From the NCBI RefSeq assembly GCF_004123905.1, contig NZ_MZXW01000041.1, forward strand, positions 1 through 64,000: a DNA stretch of 64,000 nt, in the 5' to 3' direction. The notes below the pieces were generated by a model. The model had not been told where the DNA came from. It made no database searches and saw only the letters and a list, made by a program, of their open reading frames with translations. The DNA is from Bradyrhizobium betae (lineage in GTDB: Bacteria; Pseudomonadota; Alphaproteobacteria; Rhizobiales; Xanthobacteraceae). Below, one piece after another: positions 16,843-25,597 of this stretch; the stretch's first letter is position 1, and each line of letters opens with the position of its first letter. The translations under genes were made by a program, and so were the position numbers.

Positions 16843-17925
16843 ATGCCAGGGGTCGGCCAGCCGGTCATGAAACAACTCCGTAACAACGTCATCCGCGCCG
16901 GGCTGGGAGCACTCTACTTCAGCGGGGCGCACCATCTGCTGCGCCCGCTTTTGTCGGGCGTGGGCGCTATTTTCATGCTGCACCACGTGCGGCCGGCCCG
17001 CGAGGGCGCGTTCCAGCCGAACCGGCACCTCGAGGTCACCCCCGATTTCCTGCGCGCGACGCTGAGCCATCTACGCTCGCGCGACATCGACATCATCAGC
17101 ATGGACGAGCTGCATGAGCGGCTGGTGCAGGGCCGGTTCGCCCGCCGCTTCGCCGCCTTCACACTCGACGACGGCTATCGCGACAATTTCGAGTTTGCTC
17201 TGCCGGTGCTGCGCGAATTTGACGCGCCTCTGGCGGTCTATGTCGCCAGCGATTTCGCGGAAGGCTCCGGACGGCTGTGGTGGATCGCCCTGGAAGCCGT
17301 GATCGCCACGGCCGATCAGATCGAGGTCAGCATCGGCAATTCCGCGCTGCGGCTCGACACGACGACGCCGGCCGCAAAACAGGTGGCGTTCGACCGCCTG
17401 CACGACTGGCTGCGCGCGCTGCCGGGCGAGCATGATCTCAAGCGCGAGATCGAAGCGCTCTGCTTGAGATACGGCGTCGACATGAAAGCGCTGTGCCGAA
17501 GCCTCTGCCTGTCCTGGGACGGGGTGAAGCAGCTCGCCGCAGATCCGCTGGTGACGATCGGCGCGCACAGCATCAGCCATTGCAATCTCGCCAAGCAGAG
17601 CGAGGAGATCGCCGCGCAGGAGATGGCCGAGAGCCGCGCACGGATCGAGCGCGCGCTGGAGCGGCCCGTGCTGCATTTCGCCTACCCCTATGGCGACCGC
17701 GAGGCAGCGGGGATGCGCGAATTCGCACTCGCCGCGTCTGCCGGCTTCAAGACCGCGGTGACGACGCGTCCCGGCATGCTGTTCGCCGAGAACGGGCGCC
17801 ACATGACCGCGCTGCCGCGCGTCTCGCTCAACGGCAACTATCAGGACGCGCGGATTTTGCCGGTGCTGACCTCAGGCGCAGCAACGGCGATGTGGAACGG
17901 CTTTCGCAGGTTTGCGGCGGCCTGA
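16843..17925 (+). CDS. Polysaccharide deacetylase family protein
   Basis: The 360-residue product is a NodB-homology carbohydrate esterase. The catalytic and metal-binding aspartates are in FTLDDGYRDNF (D109, D110). The H-x3-H metal pair is in GAHSISHCNL, and FAYPYGDRE forms the third motif. About 60 residues precede the domain, with a hydrophobic patch (GLGALYFSGAHHLLRPLL) that may hold it to the membrane. The substrate is unknown. It could act on N-acetylated cell-wall or exopolysaccharide sugars, but there are no glycosyltransferases nearby. ATG 16843 has a gaagg site; ATG 16867 (MKQLRNN) is an alternative. Confidence 0.85.
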   Translation: MPGVGQPVMKQLRNNVIRAGLGALYFSGAHHLLRPLLSGVGAIFMLHHVRPAREGAFQPNRHLEVTPDFLRATLSHLRSRDIDIISMDELHERLVQGRFARRFAAFTLDDGYRDNFEFALPVLREFDAPLAVYVASDFAEGSGRLWWIALEAVIATADQIEVSIGNSALRLDTTTPAAKQVAFDRLHDWLRALPGEHDLKREIEALCLRYGVDMKALCRSLCLSWDGVKQLAADPLVTIGAHSISHCNLAKQSEEIAAQEMAESRARIERALERPVLHFAYPYGDREAAGMREFALAASAGFKTAVTTRPGMLFAENGRHMTALPRVSLNGNYQDARILPVLTSGAATAMWNGFRRFAAA

Positions 17926-18035
17926 TCCCCATTCCGAGTGAGTTGGACAGCTGTCGCCACACTTCCATCCCAAGCACCTTCCTTGACTCCCCTCCTCGCC
18001 GCGCCCAAAAACGGCGCCAAACCAAGGGAGGCACC

Positions 18036-18836
18036 ATGTTCAACGATCTGTTCTCGCTCAAAGGCCGCGTCGCGCTCGTGACCGGCGGCTCGCGCGGCAT
18101 CGGCAAGATGATCGCGGCGGGCTTCCTTGGCGCAGGCGCGGCGAAGGTCTACATCACCGCGCGCAAGGCCGGTCCCTGCGAGGCGACCGCGAAAGAGCTG
18201 TCAGCCCAGTATGACGGCGAGTGCATCGCGCTGCCGATCGACATCTCGACCGTCGAAGGCTGCGACAGGCTGGCTGGCGAAATCATCAAGTTGGAGCCGA
18301 AGCTCGACATCCTCGTCAACAATGCGGGCGCGGCCTGGGGCGCGGAGTTCGACGAATTCCCCGAAAGCGGCTGGGACAAGGTGATGGACCTCAACGTCAA
18401 GTCGCTGTTCTTCCTGACCAAGGCGCTCGCGAAACCGTTGCGCGCGGCGGCTTCGCATGAGCGCCCGGCGAAGGTGATCAACATCGCCTCGGTCGACGGC
18501 ATCTTCGTCAATCCGGGCGAGACCTATTCCTACGCCGCCAGCAAGGCCGCCGTGATCCATCTGACGCGGCGCATGGCGACGAAGCTGATCAAGGACAACA
18601 TCAACGTCACCGCGATCGCGCCGGGCGCGTTCAAGTCCGACATGAACCGCGCCGCGCGGGACCATTCGGACGAGGTGGCAATGCGCATTCCGGCGCGGCG
18701 GATCGGAACCGACGAGGACATGGCAGGCGTGGCGATCTATCTCGCCTCGCGTGCGGGCGACTATGTGGTCGGCAACACCATCGCAGTCGACGGCGGTGTG
18801 GTCTATGCGAATGCGGGGCTGGAGATCGCGGGGTAG
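18036..18836 (+). CDS. Short-chain dehydrogenase, RhlG-like
   Basis: The 266-residue cytosolic NAD(P)-dependent oxidoreductase has a TGGSRGIG cofactor motif (16-23), the NNAG motif and a catalytic set S152, Y166-x3-K170. Its outline (FSLKGRVALVTGGSRGIG, SASHERPAKVINIASV, TAIAPGAFKSDM) resembles the beta-ketoacyl reductase RhlG, which reduces 3-oxoacyl substrates. The start at 18036 follows GGGAGGCACC. The same frame is open far upstream through the deacetylase gene, but that part has no SDR homology. Its physiological substrate is not evident. Confidence 0.88.
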   Translation: MFNDLFSLKGRVALVTGGSRGIGKMIAAGFLGAGAAKVYITARKAGPCEATAKELSAQYDGECIALPIDISTVEGCDRLAGEIIKLEPKLDILVNNAGAAWGAEFDEFPESGWDKVMDLNVKSLFFLTKALAKPLRAAASHERPAKVINIASVDGIFVNPGETYSYAASKAAVIHLTRRMATKLIKDNINVTAIAPGAFKSDMNRAARDHSDEVAMRIPARRIGTDEDMAGVAIYLASRAGDYVVGNTIAVDGGVVYANAGLEIAG

Positions 18837-18886
18837 GCGGCACCGCTCGGCAGAGACCGCGCTGCTTGCGGCGCGGACGGTGCGCT

Positions 18887-19021
18887 CCCTCGCCCCGCTC
18901 TTGCGGGGAGAGGGTTGGGGTGAGGGGCCTCTCTCCACACGGGAGATTGTCGCCGCACCTGTACCCCCTCACCCGGATCGCAAGAGCGATCCGACCTCTC
19001 CCCGCAAGCGGGGAGAGGTGA
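18887..19021. repeat. Palindromic repeat, 'ctccccgc-gcggggag' family, copy 1
   Basis: The region contains several nested arms: ccccgctcttgcgggg, gtgagggg/cccctcac, gatcgcaagagcgatc and ctctccccgcaagcggggagag. It lies in the convergent gap between the SDR gene and boxB and probably ends both transcripts. Shorter relatives are at 43005-43068 and 48411-48441. Confidence 0.7.
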
Positions 19022-19033
19022 AGAAGAAGACGC

Positions 19034-20485
19034 CTACGACTCGATCTTCACGTACTCGAAATCGCCGGGCTTGTTGTCGATGCCGACTTTCGGCGGCGAG
19101 ATCCAGGAGGCGAACACGCCGGTCTCGGTCACCGGCTGCATCAGCGAGGTGATGAAATCGCCGTCCGCGGTCGAGGGCAGCCAATCGTCCTTGCGCTTGG
19201 CCCAGGTCGCCTCGTCGATCAAGAGACCATCCGGCGTGGCGTGGATGTCCTTGAATTCGCCGATGTGACGATGGAAGGCGACATTGGGCAGCTTGAGCTG
19301 GAAGTCGTAGCCCGCGGTCGAGATCACCTTGTTCCAGCGCAGCATGCCCTTGACGCAATCCTGGCTGTAATCGTCGCGCAGGCGCATGTTGAGCGCGGTC
19401 AGCGCGGGCTCGTCGACCAGCTTGATCTCGCCGTCGATGAACTTCAGCACCGGATAGGTGGCGTTCTTGAGCTGGTGATCGTCGTCGATCTGGGTCTCGT
19501 GATAGCGGCCCTTGATGCCGGTGTTGAAGGCGTTGGCCGCGTTGGTCGAGACTTCCGAGCCGAACAGGTCGAGCGACAGCGTATAGTGCAGGTTCAGCTT
19601 CTTCTGGATGGTCGGAAGATCGATCACGCCGAGCGCGCGGACCTTTGCGATATCGGAGGGATCGGTGATGCCGGCTTCGCGCATCGCGTCACAGGTGCGC
19701 TGCACGACGCGGGTGATGCCGGTTTCGCCGACGAACATGTGGTGCGCTTCCTCCGTCAGCATGAAGCGGCAGGTGCGCGACAGCGGATCGAAGCCCGACT
19801 GCGCCAGCGAGTGCAGCTGCATCTTGCCGTCGCGGTCGGTGAAGTAGGTGAACATGAAGAACGATAGCCAGTCCGGCGTCGCCTCGTTGAAGGCGCCCAG
19901 CATGCGCGGCGCATCGGCATCGCCAGAGCGGCGGCGCAACAAATCATCGGCCTCTTCACGTCCGTCGCGGCCAAAGTACTTCTGGAGCAGATAGACCATC
20001 GCCCAGAGATGGCGGCCTTCCTCGACATTGACCTGGAACAGATTGCGCATGTCGTAGAGCGAGGGTGCGGTCTTGCCGAGATGACGCTGCTGCTCGACCG
20101 AAGCCGGCTCAGTGTCGCCCTGGATCACGATCAGGCGGCGCAGCATGGCGCGATATTCGCCCGGGACTTCCTGCCAGGCCGGCTCGCCAAAATGCTCGCC
20201 GAACGGCACGACGCGGTTCTCTTCCTGCGGCGCCAGCAAAATGCCCCAGCGATAGTCGGGCATGCGAACGTAGTCGAACTTGGCCCAGCCACGCGGATCG
20301 ACGGAGTAAGCGGTGCGCAGATAGACCAGCGATTCCTGAAAGCCCTCCGGCCCCATGTCGCTCCACCAATCCATGTAGCCGGGATGCCAGCCTTCGAGCG
20401 CCTTCAGCACCTGGCGGTCTTCGGCGAGATTCACGTTGTTCGGAATCTTGGTCGAGTAGTCGACGTTCATGATATTCGCGTTCAT
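19034..20485 (-). CDS. boxB: Benzoyl-CoA 2,3-epoxidase subunit BoxB
   Basis: BoxB is the diiron oxygenase of the aerobic benzoyl-CoA pathway, forming 2,3-epoxybenzoyl-CoA from benzoyl-CoA and O2. At 483 residues it matches the family length. Ligand-bearing helices are visible as NVEEGRHLWAMVY and LTEEAHHMFVGE, with WHPGYMDWWSDMGP near the N-terminus. In characterised systems BoxB takes electrons from the reductase BoxA, but no boxA is present in this window. It lies downstream of boxC, separated by 150 bp with a palindromic repeat. Confidence 0.95.
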   Translation of the reverse strand: MNANIMNVDYSTKIPNNVNLAEDRQVLKALEGWHPGYMDWWSDMGPEGFQESLVYLRTAYSVDPRGWAKFDYVRMPDYRWGILLAPQEENRVVPFGEHFGEPAWQEVPGEYRAMLRRLIVIQGDTEPASVEQQRHLGKTAPSLYDMRNLFQVNVEEGRHLWAMVYLLQKYFGRDGREEADDLLRRRSGDADAPRMLGAFNEATPDWLSFFMFTYFTDRDGKMQLHSLAQSGFDPLSRTCRFMLTEEAHHMFVGETGITRVVQRTCDAMREAGITDPSDIAKVRALGVIDLPTIQKKLNLHYTLSLDLFGSEVSTNAANAFNTGIKGRYHETQIDDDHQLKNATYPVLKFIDGEIKLVDEPALTALNMRLRDDYSQDCVKGMLRWNKVISTAGYDFQLKLPNVAFHRHIGEFKDIHATPDGLLIDEATWAKRKDDWLPSTADGDFITSLMQPVTETGVFASWISPPKVGIDNKPGDFEYVKIES

Positions 20486-20506
20486 GGCCGTGCTCCTTGG
20501 TCGGTC

Positions 20507-20629
20507 TCGTGTCCCGGACGCAGTGGGGCGCGAAGTGCTGCACCGCTGAGCCGGGACCTATTGGCTGGTCCGTTATGGGTCCCGGTTCTGCGCAGCGTCA
20601 CTTCGTGCCGCGGCGCGCCCGGGACACGA
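20507..20629. repeat. Inverted repeat, 'gtcccggac' family, copy 2, inside the box operon
   Basis: Outer arms tcgtgtcccgg (20507-20517) and ccgggacacga (20619-20629) match perfectly, with inner gccgggacc/gggtcccgg arms. It lies between boxC and boxB, so it is carried on the operon mRNA unless boxB has its own promoter. Confidence 0.7.
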
Positions 20630-20635
20630 AAGTCG

Positions 20636-22324
20636 TTACACCCGCGTCATATCGAATTTCGGCTTCTGGCCGCTGCCGTAGCGACGTAGCGCGCCTTCCT
20701 CGCCTACGGCGTTCGGGCGCTGGAAGATCCAGTTCTGCCAGGCGGTCAGGCGTGAAAAGATTTTTGACTCCATCGTCTCGGGGCCGACGAAGCGCAGGCT
20801 CGCTTCCATTCCGGTGAGGCTGTCGGGCGAGAAGCTGGCGCGCTCTTCGAGGAATACGCGGACCTCGTCGTCCCAGTCGATGTCGTCGAGCGCGAAGGTG
20901 ACGAGGCCGAGTTCTTCCGCTTGCTCGGCATCGAGCGCGGTGCCCATCGTCGCTTCTGCGCGCTCGACATCGGACGGGTCGGCCTGGAAGCGCGACTCCA
21001 GCCGCGTCAGGCCGTGGCTCATCGGATACGGGCCAAAGTTCATCGCGGAGAGTTCGATCGACGGCGGCGGGCGATTGTCGCCCTGCCGCGTGCCGATCAG
21101 CATGTAGGAGCGGTCGGCGGCGAAGACGAGCTCGGCCAGCGTGCCGGCAAAGCACGAACCCGGCTCGACCAGCGTCACCAGCGTGCGCGAGGTGACGTCG
21201 ATGCGCTTGAGCACGCGCTTCCAGTAGTGCCTGATTTCGTTGACCAGCCAATGCGCCTTGTTGGCTTCGAGGAAGGCGTCGCTGGCGAGCACATGGGCAC
21301 GGTCGCCATGGCTCTTGAACACCAGCATCGCGATCTCGAGCTCGTTGATGCGTAAGTGAAGGATGGCATCATCGATCTCGCGCGCCACTTGCAACGGCCA
21401 GAACGAGGCGCCCTGCGCCATCATGCCGTCGATGTCGGCGGGCGGTGCGGTCTCCGGCGCCTTGATCGAGATGGTGGCGATCCGCGCCGCGCGGTCGATA
21501 TCGACTGTGACAAAACCGTAGCGGAGGCTGGTCTCGTCGATGACGCGCTTGAGCGGCGTCAGCGCGATGCCCTTACCGCTGCCGGCGCGCTTCGAGGCGG
21601 CTGCGAATTCCCTGGCGCGCTCGACGACCTTGGCCTCGAGCTTGGAGTTCGGTGCGATCTCATCGACGAGGCGCCATTGCACGGCGCGCTTTCCCTTCAC
21701 GCCTTCCTCGATGGTGCAGAAAAAGTCCGCGTGGTCGCGGCGCACTTTTCGCTTGTCGACGACGCGGGTGAGACCGCCGGTGCCGGGCAGCACCGCGAGC
21801 AGCGGCACTTCGGGCAACGCAACGGCAGACGCGCCGTCATCGGCGAGGATGATGTGATCGGTCGCAAGCGCAAGCTCATAGCCGCCGCCGGCAGCGGAGC
21901 CGTTCACCACCGTGATGAAGCGCTGGCCGGAGTTCTCCGAGGAGTCTTCCATGCCGTTGCGGGTCTCGTTGGTGAACTTGCAGAAGTTCACCTTGTGGGC
22001 GTGGGTGGAGCCCGCGAGCATCCGGATGTTGGCGCCGGCGCAGAACACGCGGTTCTTGGCCGAACGCATCACCACGACCTTCACCTCCGGGTGCTCGAAG
22101 CGCAGCCGCTGGACCACGTCGGCGAGCTCGATGTCGACGCCGAGATCGTAGGAATTGAGCTTGAGCAAATAGCCCTCGAACAGGCCGCCGTTCTCGTCGA
22201 CGTCCATGGTCAGCGTCGCGACGTCGCCATCGACCGCCAGCTTCCAGTGCTTGTAGCGGGACGGTTCGGTCTGGAAATCGATGAATGTCGCGCCGCCTGC
22301 GAGGCGCCGATCTTCCCCGGCCAT
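20636..22324 (-). CDS. boxC: Benzoyl-CoA-dihydrodiol lyase BoxC
   Basis: BoxC hydrolytically opens 2,3-epoxybenzoyl-CoA to 3,4-dehydroadipyl-CoA semialdehyde and formate. The 562-residue length matches. It has two crotonase-like halves. The first carries FCAGANIRML near residue 95 and NGSAAGGGYELALATD near 140. The second has EPGSCFAGTLAELVFAADR near 405. The gene starts 45 bp downstream of one BoxR-type site and about 95 bp from another, so it appears to head its own unit (boxC-boxB). Confidence 0.95.
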   Translation of the reverse strand: MAGEDRRLAGGATFIDFQTEPSRYKHWKLAVDGDVATLTMDVDENGGLFEGYLLKLNSYDLGVDIELADVVQRLRFEHPEVKVVVMRSAKNRVFCAGANIRMLAGSTHAHKVNFCKFTNETRNGMEDSSENSGQRFITVVNGSAAGGGYELALATDHIILADDGASAVALPEVPLLAVLPGTGGLTRVVDKRKVRRDHADFFCTIEEGVKGKRAVQWRLVDEIAPNSKLEAKVVERAREFAAASKRAGSGKGIALTPLKRVIDETSLRYGFVTVDIDRAARIATISIKAPETAPPADIDGMMAQGASFWPLQVAREIDDAILHLRINELEIAMLVFKSHGDRAHVLASDAFLEANKAHWLVNEIRHYWKRVLKRIDVTSRTLVTLVEPGSCFAGTLAELVFAADRSYMLIGTRQGDNRPPPSIELSAMNFGPYPMSHGLTRLESRFQADPSDVERAEATMGTALDAEQAEELGLVTFALDDIDWDDEVRVFLEERASFSPDSLTGMEASLRFVGPETMESKIFSRLTAWQNWIFQRPNAVGEEGALRRYGSGQKPKFDMTRV

Positions 22325-22367
22325 GGGCCACCCTTGAGCTGATTATACGTTTTTGCCGTAGCGTTAT

Positions 22368-22383
22368 ATGCACAATAATGCAT
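22368..22383 (-). promoter_or_regulatory. BoxR-type operator proximal to boxC
   Basis: The site ATGCA-CAATAA-TGCAT is a perfect palindrome around a 6-bp spacer and contains the TGCA-N6-TGCA pattern reported for BzdR/BoxR regulators of benzoate genes. It is 45-60 bp before the boxC start. Confidence 0.65.
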
Positions 22384-22418
22384 CTTTTTCGGCGCGTCTA
22401 GCCCCTAACCGCCGGCTC

Positions 22419-22434
22419 ATGCACTTTGTTTCAT
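22419..22434 (-). promoter_or_regulatory. BoxR-type operator distal to boxC
   Basis: ATGCACTTTGTTTCAT differs at one of 16 positions from the site before the ABC transporter at 37434-37449 and at two from that in the ligase/boxR gap at 25533-25548. It lies about 95 bp before boxC and ends just after the DUF309 stop codon. Confidence 0.65.
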
Positions 22435-22439
22435 GCAGA

Positions 22440-22967
22440 TTACTGGGACCGCACAATGGCGCTGAGCGCGATCCAGTCCGCCTTGGAGAGCTGGGGACGG
22501 CCGAGCTTGGCCTGGAGCAGCGCGTTGAGCGCCGAGACCGGAAAGCTCTCGACAAAGCCGTCGCCGCCCGGAGCCGCCTTGCGCGAGTTCAGCGCCTTTA
22601 ACTCCACCTGTGCATCGCCGAACAGGCGCGCGGCTGAATGCGAGCGCTGCATCCGCAGCCGCAAATTCGCATTGGCGATCTGGATGCAGGCACGCAGCAG
22701 GATGCGCTCGCGGCCGCCTTGCGGCGCTGCGGCCCAGACCGCCTCCAGCACCTCCTGCGATTCCCAGAAATAGCCGCGGTCGTTGAGCGCGAGCCCATAG
22801 CGCAGCGCCGGATGCCGCGCCGGCACATAGCCGCGGAAGGCCGAGGGCACCAGCGCCTTGGCCAAATCGAGCGTCTCGTAATCCGCGTCGACCCTGCCGG
22901 TCTCGCCCGGCACGTAGGCCCATCGCGGCCACGGCAAGGGGCCGCTCGCATGTGAAGGCACATTCAT
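22440..22967 (-). CDS. DUF309 family protein in the box cluster
   Basis: The 175-residue protein carries the DUF309 signature: HPALRYGLALNDRGYFWESQEVLEAVW around residues 53-80, then RACIQIANANLRLRMQ. No signal peptide or membrane segment is seen. The family has no established enzymatic role. The start at 22967 has a strong GAGGAGG site. It lies 18 bp after the alpha/beta hydrolase gene and before boxC, so it probably belongs to the ligase-hydrolase-DUF309 transcript. A role in benzoyl-CoA breakdown is only implied by position. Confidence 0.8.
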   Translation of the reverse strand: MNVPSHASGPLPWPRWAYVPGETGRVDADYETLDLAKALVPSAFRGYVPARHPALRYGLALNDRGYFWESQEVLEAVWAAAPQGGRERILLRACIQIANANLRLRMQRSHSAARLFGDAQVELKALNSRKAAPGGDGFVESFPVSALNALLQAKLGRPQLSKADWIALSAIVRSQ

Positions 22968-22985
22968 GGATGTGCCTCCTCAGGA

Positions 22986-23804
22986 TCATGCGGCGCGTCC
23001 CTGGAGTCCCTGATCGTCGCGCAGGGCCGCGCTTGCAAATTGCTCAATAGCGTCAAGCGTCGCCCCCGGCGCTTCACGATGCGGGGAATGGCCCGCGTCT
23101 GAAATAATTTTCAAATCTACCGGACAGTAGCACTCTTCCTGGGCAATTTCGACCTGTCGCAATGTCCCGTATTGGTCGGCTGCACCTTGCAGGACCATAA
23201 TGGGAACGCGGATATAGGCGAGATATTCCGAAATGTCCCAGTCGCGGAATTTGGGATCGAGCCAGGCGTCGTTCCAGCCATGGAAGGCGTTGTCGACGTC
23301 CTTGTGCCAGCGGGCGAGCCTTGGCTTGAGGTCGGTAGTCTCGAAGGTCGTCTTGATCGCGGCGATGGATTTGACCGAGATATCCTCGACAATGAAATGC
23401 GGCGCCATTAGCACGAGGCCGCTCAGGCGATAGTCCTGATGCGCGCCGGCATAGATCGTCGCGATCGAGGCGCCGTCGGAATGGCCGAGCAGCAGGCCGC
23501 GCTTGAAGCCGATCGCGTCGAGAATTTTGGGCAGCACATCCAGCGCCTCGCGCTGCATGTAATCGAGCGGACGCGGCAGAGTCACCGGACTCGACTGGCC
23601 GTAGCCTGCACGCGAATAGACGAAGATGCCGGCGCCAGTGGCTTGCTGGAGCTTTTCCGGGAAATCGCCCCAGAGGCCGACCGAGCCGAGGCCTTCGTGC
23701 AACATGACGATGGTGGGCGCATCGGCTGATTGCGGCGCGAGCCATTTGTATTCGAGGCTGGAGCTGCCGATGCTGAGAAAGCCGGTGGGGGTGAGGGTTG
23801 TCAT
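22986..23804 (-). CDS. Alpha/beta hydrolase in the box cluster
   Basis: The 272-residue alpha/beta hydrolase has an oxyanion region LHEGLGSVGLW (about 35-45), nucleophile elbow GHSDGAS (S109), a likely acid aspartate in LQGAADQYG, and the histidine in DAGHSPHREAP near the C-terminus. It is cytosolic, with no signal peptide. It sits between benzoate-CoA ligase and DUF309, so possible roles are a thioesterase relieving CoA-ester build-up or a ring-opening lactone/epoxide side-product hydrolase. These are inferences, and the substrate is not known from sequence. Confidence 0.85.
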   Translation of the reverse strand: MTTLTPTGFLSIGSSSLEYKWLAPQSADAPTIVMLHEGLGSVGLWGDFPEKLQQATGAGIFVYSRAGYGQSSPVTLPRPLDYMQREALDVLPKILDAIGFKRGLLLGHSDGASIATIYAGAHQDYRLSGLVLMAPHFIVEDISVKSIAAIKTTFETTDLKPRLARWHKDVDNAFHGWNDAWLDPKFRDWDISEYLAYIRVPIMVLQGAADQYGTLRQVEIAQEECYCPVDLKIISDAGHSPHREAPGATLDAIEQFASAALRDDQGLQGRAA

Positions 23805-23824
23805 GACTGCGCTCTTCTCTCTCC

Positions 23825-23914
23825 GTCGTCATGCCGGGGCTTGATCCGGGCATCCACGTCTTTCCTCAATCACGGTGGCACGTGGATGGCCGGGACAAGC
23901 CCGGCCATGACGAC
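23825..23914. repeat. Inverted repeat, 'gtcatgccggg' type
   Basis: Arms gtcgtcatgccggggcttg and caagcccggccatgacgac are nearly complementary, with inner arms gcatccacg and cgtggatgg. It lies between the benzoate-CoA ligase gene and the hydrolase gene, inside the presumed operon. Confidence 0.7.
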
Positions 23915-23920
23915 CCATTG

Positions 23921-25462
23921 CTAGTTCGTGCCTTCCCGCAGCTTGAACCGCTGGATCTTCCCCGTCGCCGTCTTCGGCAAGGAGTCCACCACGTCGATCC
24001 AGCGCGGATATTTCCACGGGCCGATCTTCTGCTTGACGTGCTCCTTCAGCATCTCCTGCAAGTCCGTCGTCGTCGCACCCGGGCGCAGCACGACGAAGGC
24101 CTTTGGCTTCAGGAGGCCTTCCGGATCAGCCTCGGGCACGACGGCGGCTTCCAGCACGGCAGGGTGCGTGATCAACGCGCTCTCGACCTCGAACGGCGAG
24201 ACCCAGATGCCGGAGACCTTGAACATGTCGTCGGCACGGCCGCAGAAGGTGTAGCGGCCCTCGGCATCCCTGACATATTTGTCGCCGGTGCGGGTCCAAG
24301 GGCCTTCAAAAGTGCGGCGGCTCTTGTGGCGCTGGTTCCAGTAGCCCTCGCCGGCGGAGGGCGCATCGACCAGGAGCTCGCCGACCTCGCCGTCGGCAAC
24401 ATCTTGCCCGGCTTCGTTGACCAGCCGCACCGCATAGCCTGGCACCGGCTTGCCGGATGAACCGTATTTGATGTCGCCGGGCGCATTCGACAGGAAGATG
24501 TGCAAGAGCTCGGTCGAGCCGACGCCATCCAAAATGTCGACACCGAAGCGCGATTTCCAGCTGTTGCCGACGGATTCCGGCAGCGCCTCGCCTGCCGAGG
24601 TGCAGATGCGCAGCGACTTCCCGCCGCGTTCGCTCTTCATCGTCTCGTCATTGAGCATCGCCGCGAACAGCGTCGGCACGCCATAGAAGATCGACGGATT
24701 GTAGCGGTTCATCAGGTCGAACATCCGCGCCGGCGTCGGACGCTCGCTGTTCAGCACCACGGTGGCGCCGACCGACATCGGAAAAGTCAGCGCATTGCCG
24801 AGGCCGTAGGCGAAGAACAGTTTTGCCGCGGAGAGACAGACGTCGTTCTCACGGATGCCGAGCACCTGGCTCGCATAGGTGTCGGCGGTCGCCTGCAGGT
24901 TCGAATGGATGTGGCGGACGCCCTTGGGCATGCCGGTCGAACCGGACGAATAGAGCCAGAACGCCGGCTCGTCCGGATGCGTCACAGCCGTCGTGAACTG
25001 GTCGCTCTCGCCGGCGATCTCTTCCGCGAGCTGCTTGTGGCCGTTCTGCTTGACGCCGGAAACCACGACATGCTCGAGATCGGGCATGCGGCCGACCACG
25101 TCCCTGATGACGGGATAGAGCGCTTCGGACACGAACAGCACGCGCGCACGGCAGTCGGCGAGGATGTAAGCATATTGATCGGCAGTCAGCAGCGTGTTGA
25201 GCGGCACCGGCACGATGCCGGCGCGGATCGCGCCCAGGAACACGACCGGGAAATCGACCGTATCCAGCATGATCATCGCCACGCGCTCCTCGCGGCGGAC
25301 GCCGAGCCGGCGCAGCATGTTGGCCGCGCGGCGGCTCTCCCGCTGGAGCTCGCCATAGGTGAGCCTCGAAACGGTGTCGTCGAAGACGAGCTTGTTGGCC
25401 CGGCCCTCCTCGACGTTACGGTCGAGCAGCCAGGTCACCGCGTTATAGGATCCCTCGCTCAC
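23921..25462 (-). CDS. bclA: Benzoate-CoA ligase
   Basis: The enzyme activates benzoate with ATP and CoA to benzoyl-CoA, the entry step of the box pathway. The 513-residue ANL-family enzyme has the AMP-binding loop YSSGSTGMPKGV (near 173), the VGSTELLHIF A5 region, TGDKYVRD (A7), and the catalytic C-terminal lysine in KTATGKIQRFKL. Length and N-terminus (YNAVTWLLDRNVEEGRANK) match benzoate-CoA ligases. It is divergent from boxR, with an operator-like site in the shared gap, and probably heads the ligase-hydrolase-DUF309 unit. Confidence 0.92.
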   Translation of the reverse strand: MSEGSYNAVTWLLDRNVEEGRANKLVFDDTVSRLTYGELQRESRRAANMLRRLGVRREERVAMIMLDTVDFPVVFLGAIRAGIVPVPLNTLLTADQYAYILADCRARVLFVSEALYPVIRDVVGRMPDLEHVVVSGVKQNGHKQLAEEIAGESDQFTTAVTHPDEPAFWLYSSGSTGMPKGVRHIHSNLQATADTYASQVLGIRENDVCLSAAKLFFAYGLGNALTFPMSVGATVVLNSERPTPARMFDLMNRYNPSIFYGVPTLFAAMLNDETMKSERGGKSLRICTSAGEALPESVGNSWKSRFGVDILDGVGSTELLHIFLSNAPGDIKYGSSGKPVPGYAVRLVNEAGQDVADGEVGELLVDAPSAGEGYWNQRHKSRRTFEGPWTRTGDKYVRDAEGRYTFCGRADDMFKVSGIWVSPFEVESALITHPAVLEAAVVPEADPEGLLKPKAFVVLRPGATTTDLQEMLKEHVKQKIGPWKYPRWIDVVDSLPKTATGKIQRFKLREGTN

Positions 25463-25482
25463 GGTCGTCTCTCCCGAATTTA

Positions 25483-25494
25483 GAATTATAATTC
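25483..25494. promoter_or_regulatory. 12-bp AT-rich palindrome before benzoate-CoA ligase
   Basis: The sequence gaattataattc is perfectly self-complementary and lies 21-32 bp before the ligase start. It may be part of the promoter (-10 region) or a second protein site. Confidence 0.35.
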
Positions 25495-25532
25495 ATAGAA
25501 AGACACTGCACTGGCTTGCTGTCAATGCCAGC

Positions 25533-25548
25533 AGGCACTATGTTTCAT
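25533..25548. promoter_or_regulatory. BoxR-type operator in the ligase/boxR divergent gap
   Basis: AGGCACTATGTTTCAT matches the distal boxC site at 14 of 16 positions. It lies 71-86 bp before the ligase start and 50-65 bp before boxR. A further TGCA is at 25507-25510, followed after six bases by TGCT. Confidence 0.6.
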
Positions 25549-25597
25549 TAAAACGCGCCGTAGGACCTTTAAAGAAGGCATCCGCTAAAGAAGACTC

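Noticed and set aside
17493..18035. Upstream extension of the short-chain dehydrogenase
   Set aside because: It reads the deacetylase gene in another frame; the dehydrogenase fold begins at 18036 behind a good ribosome site.
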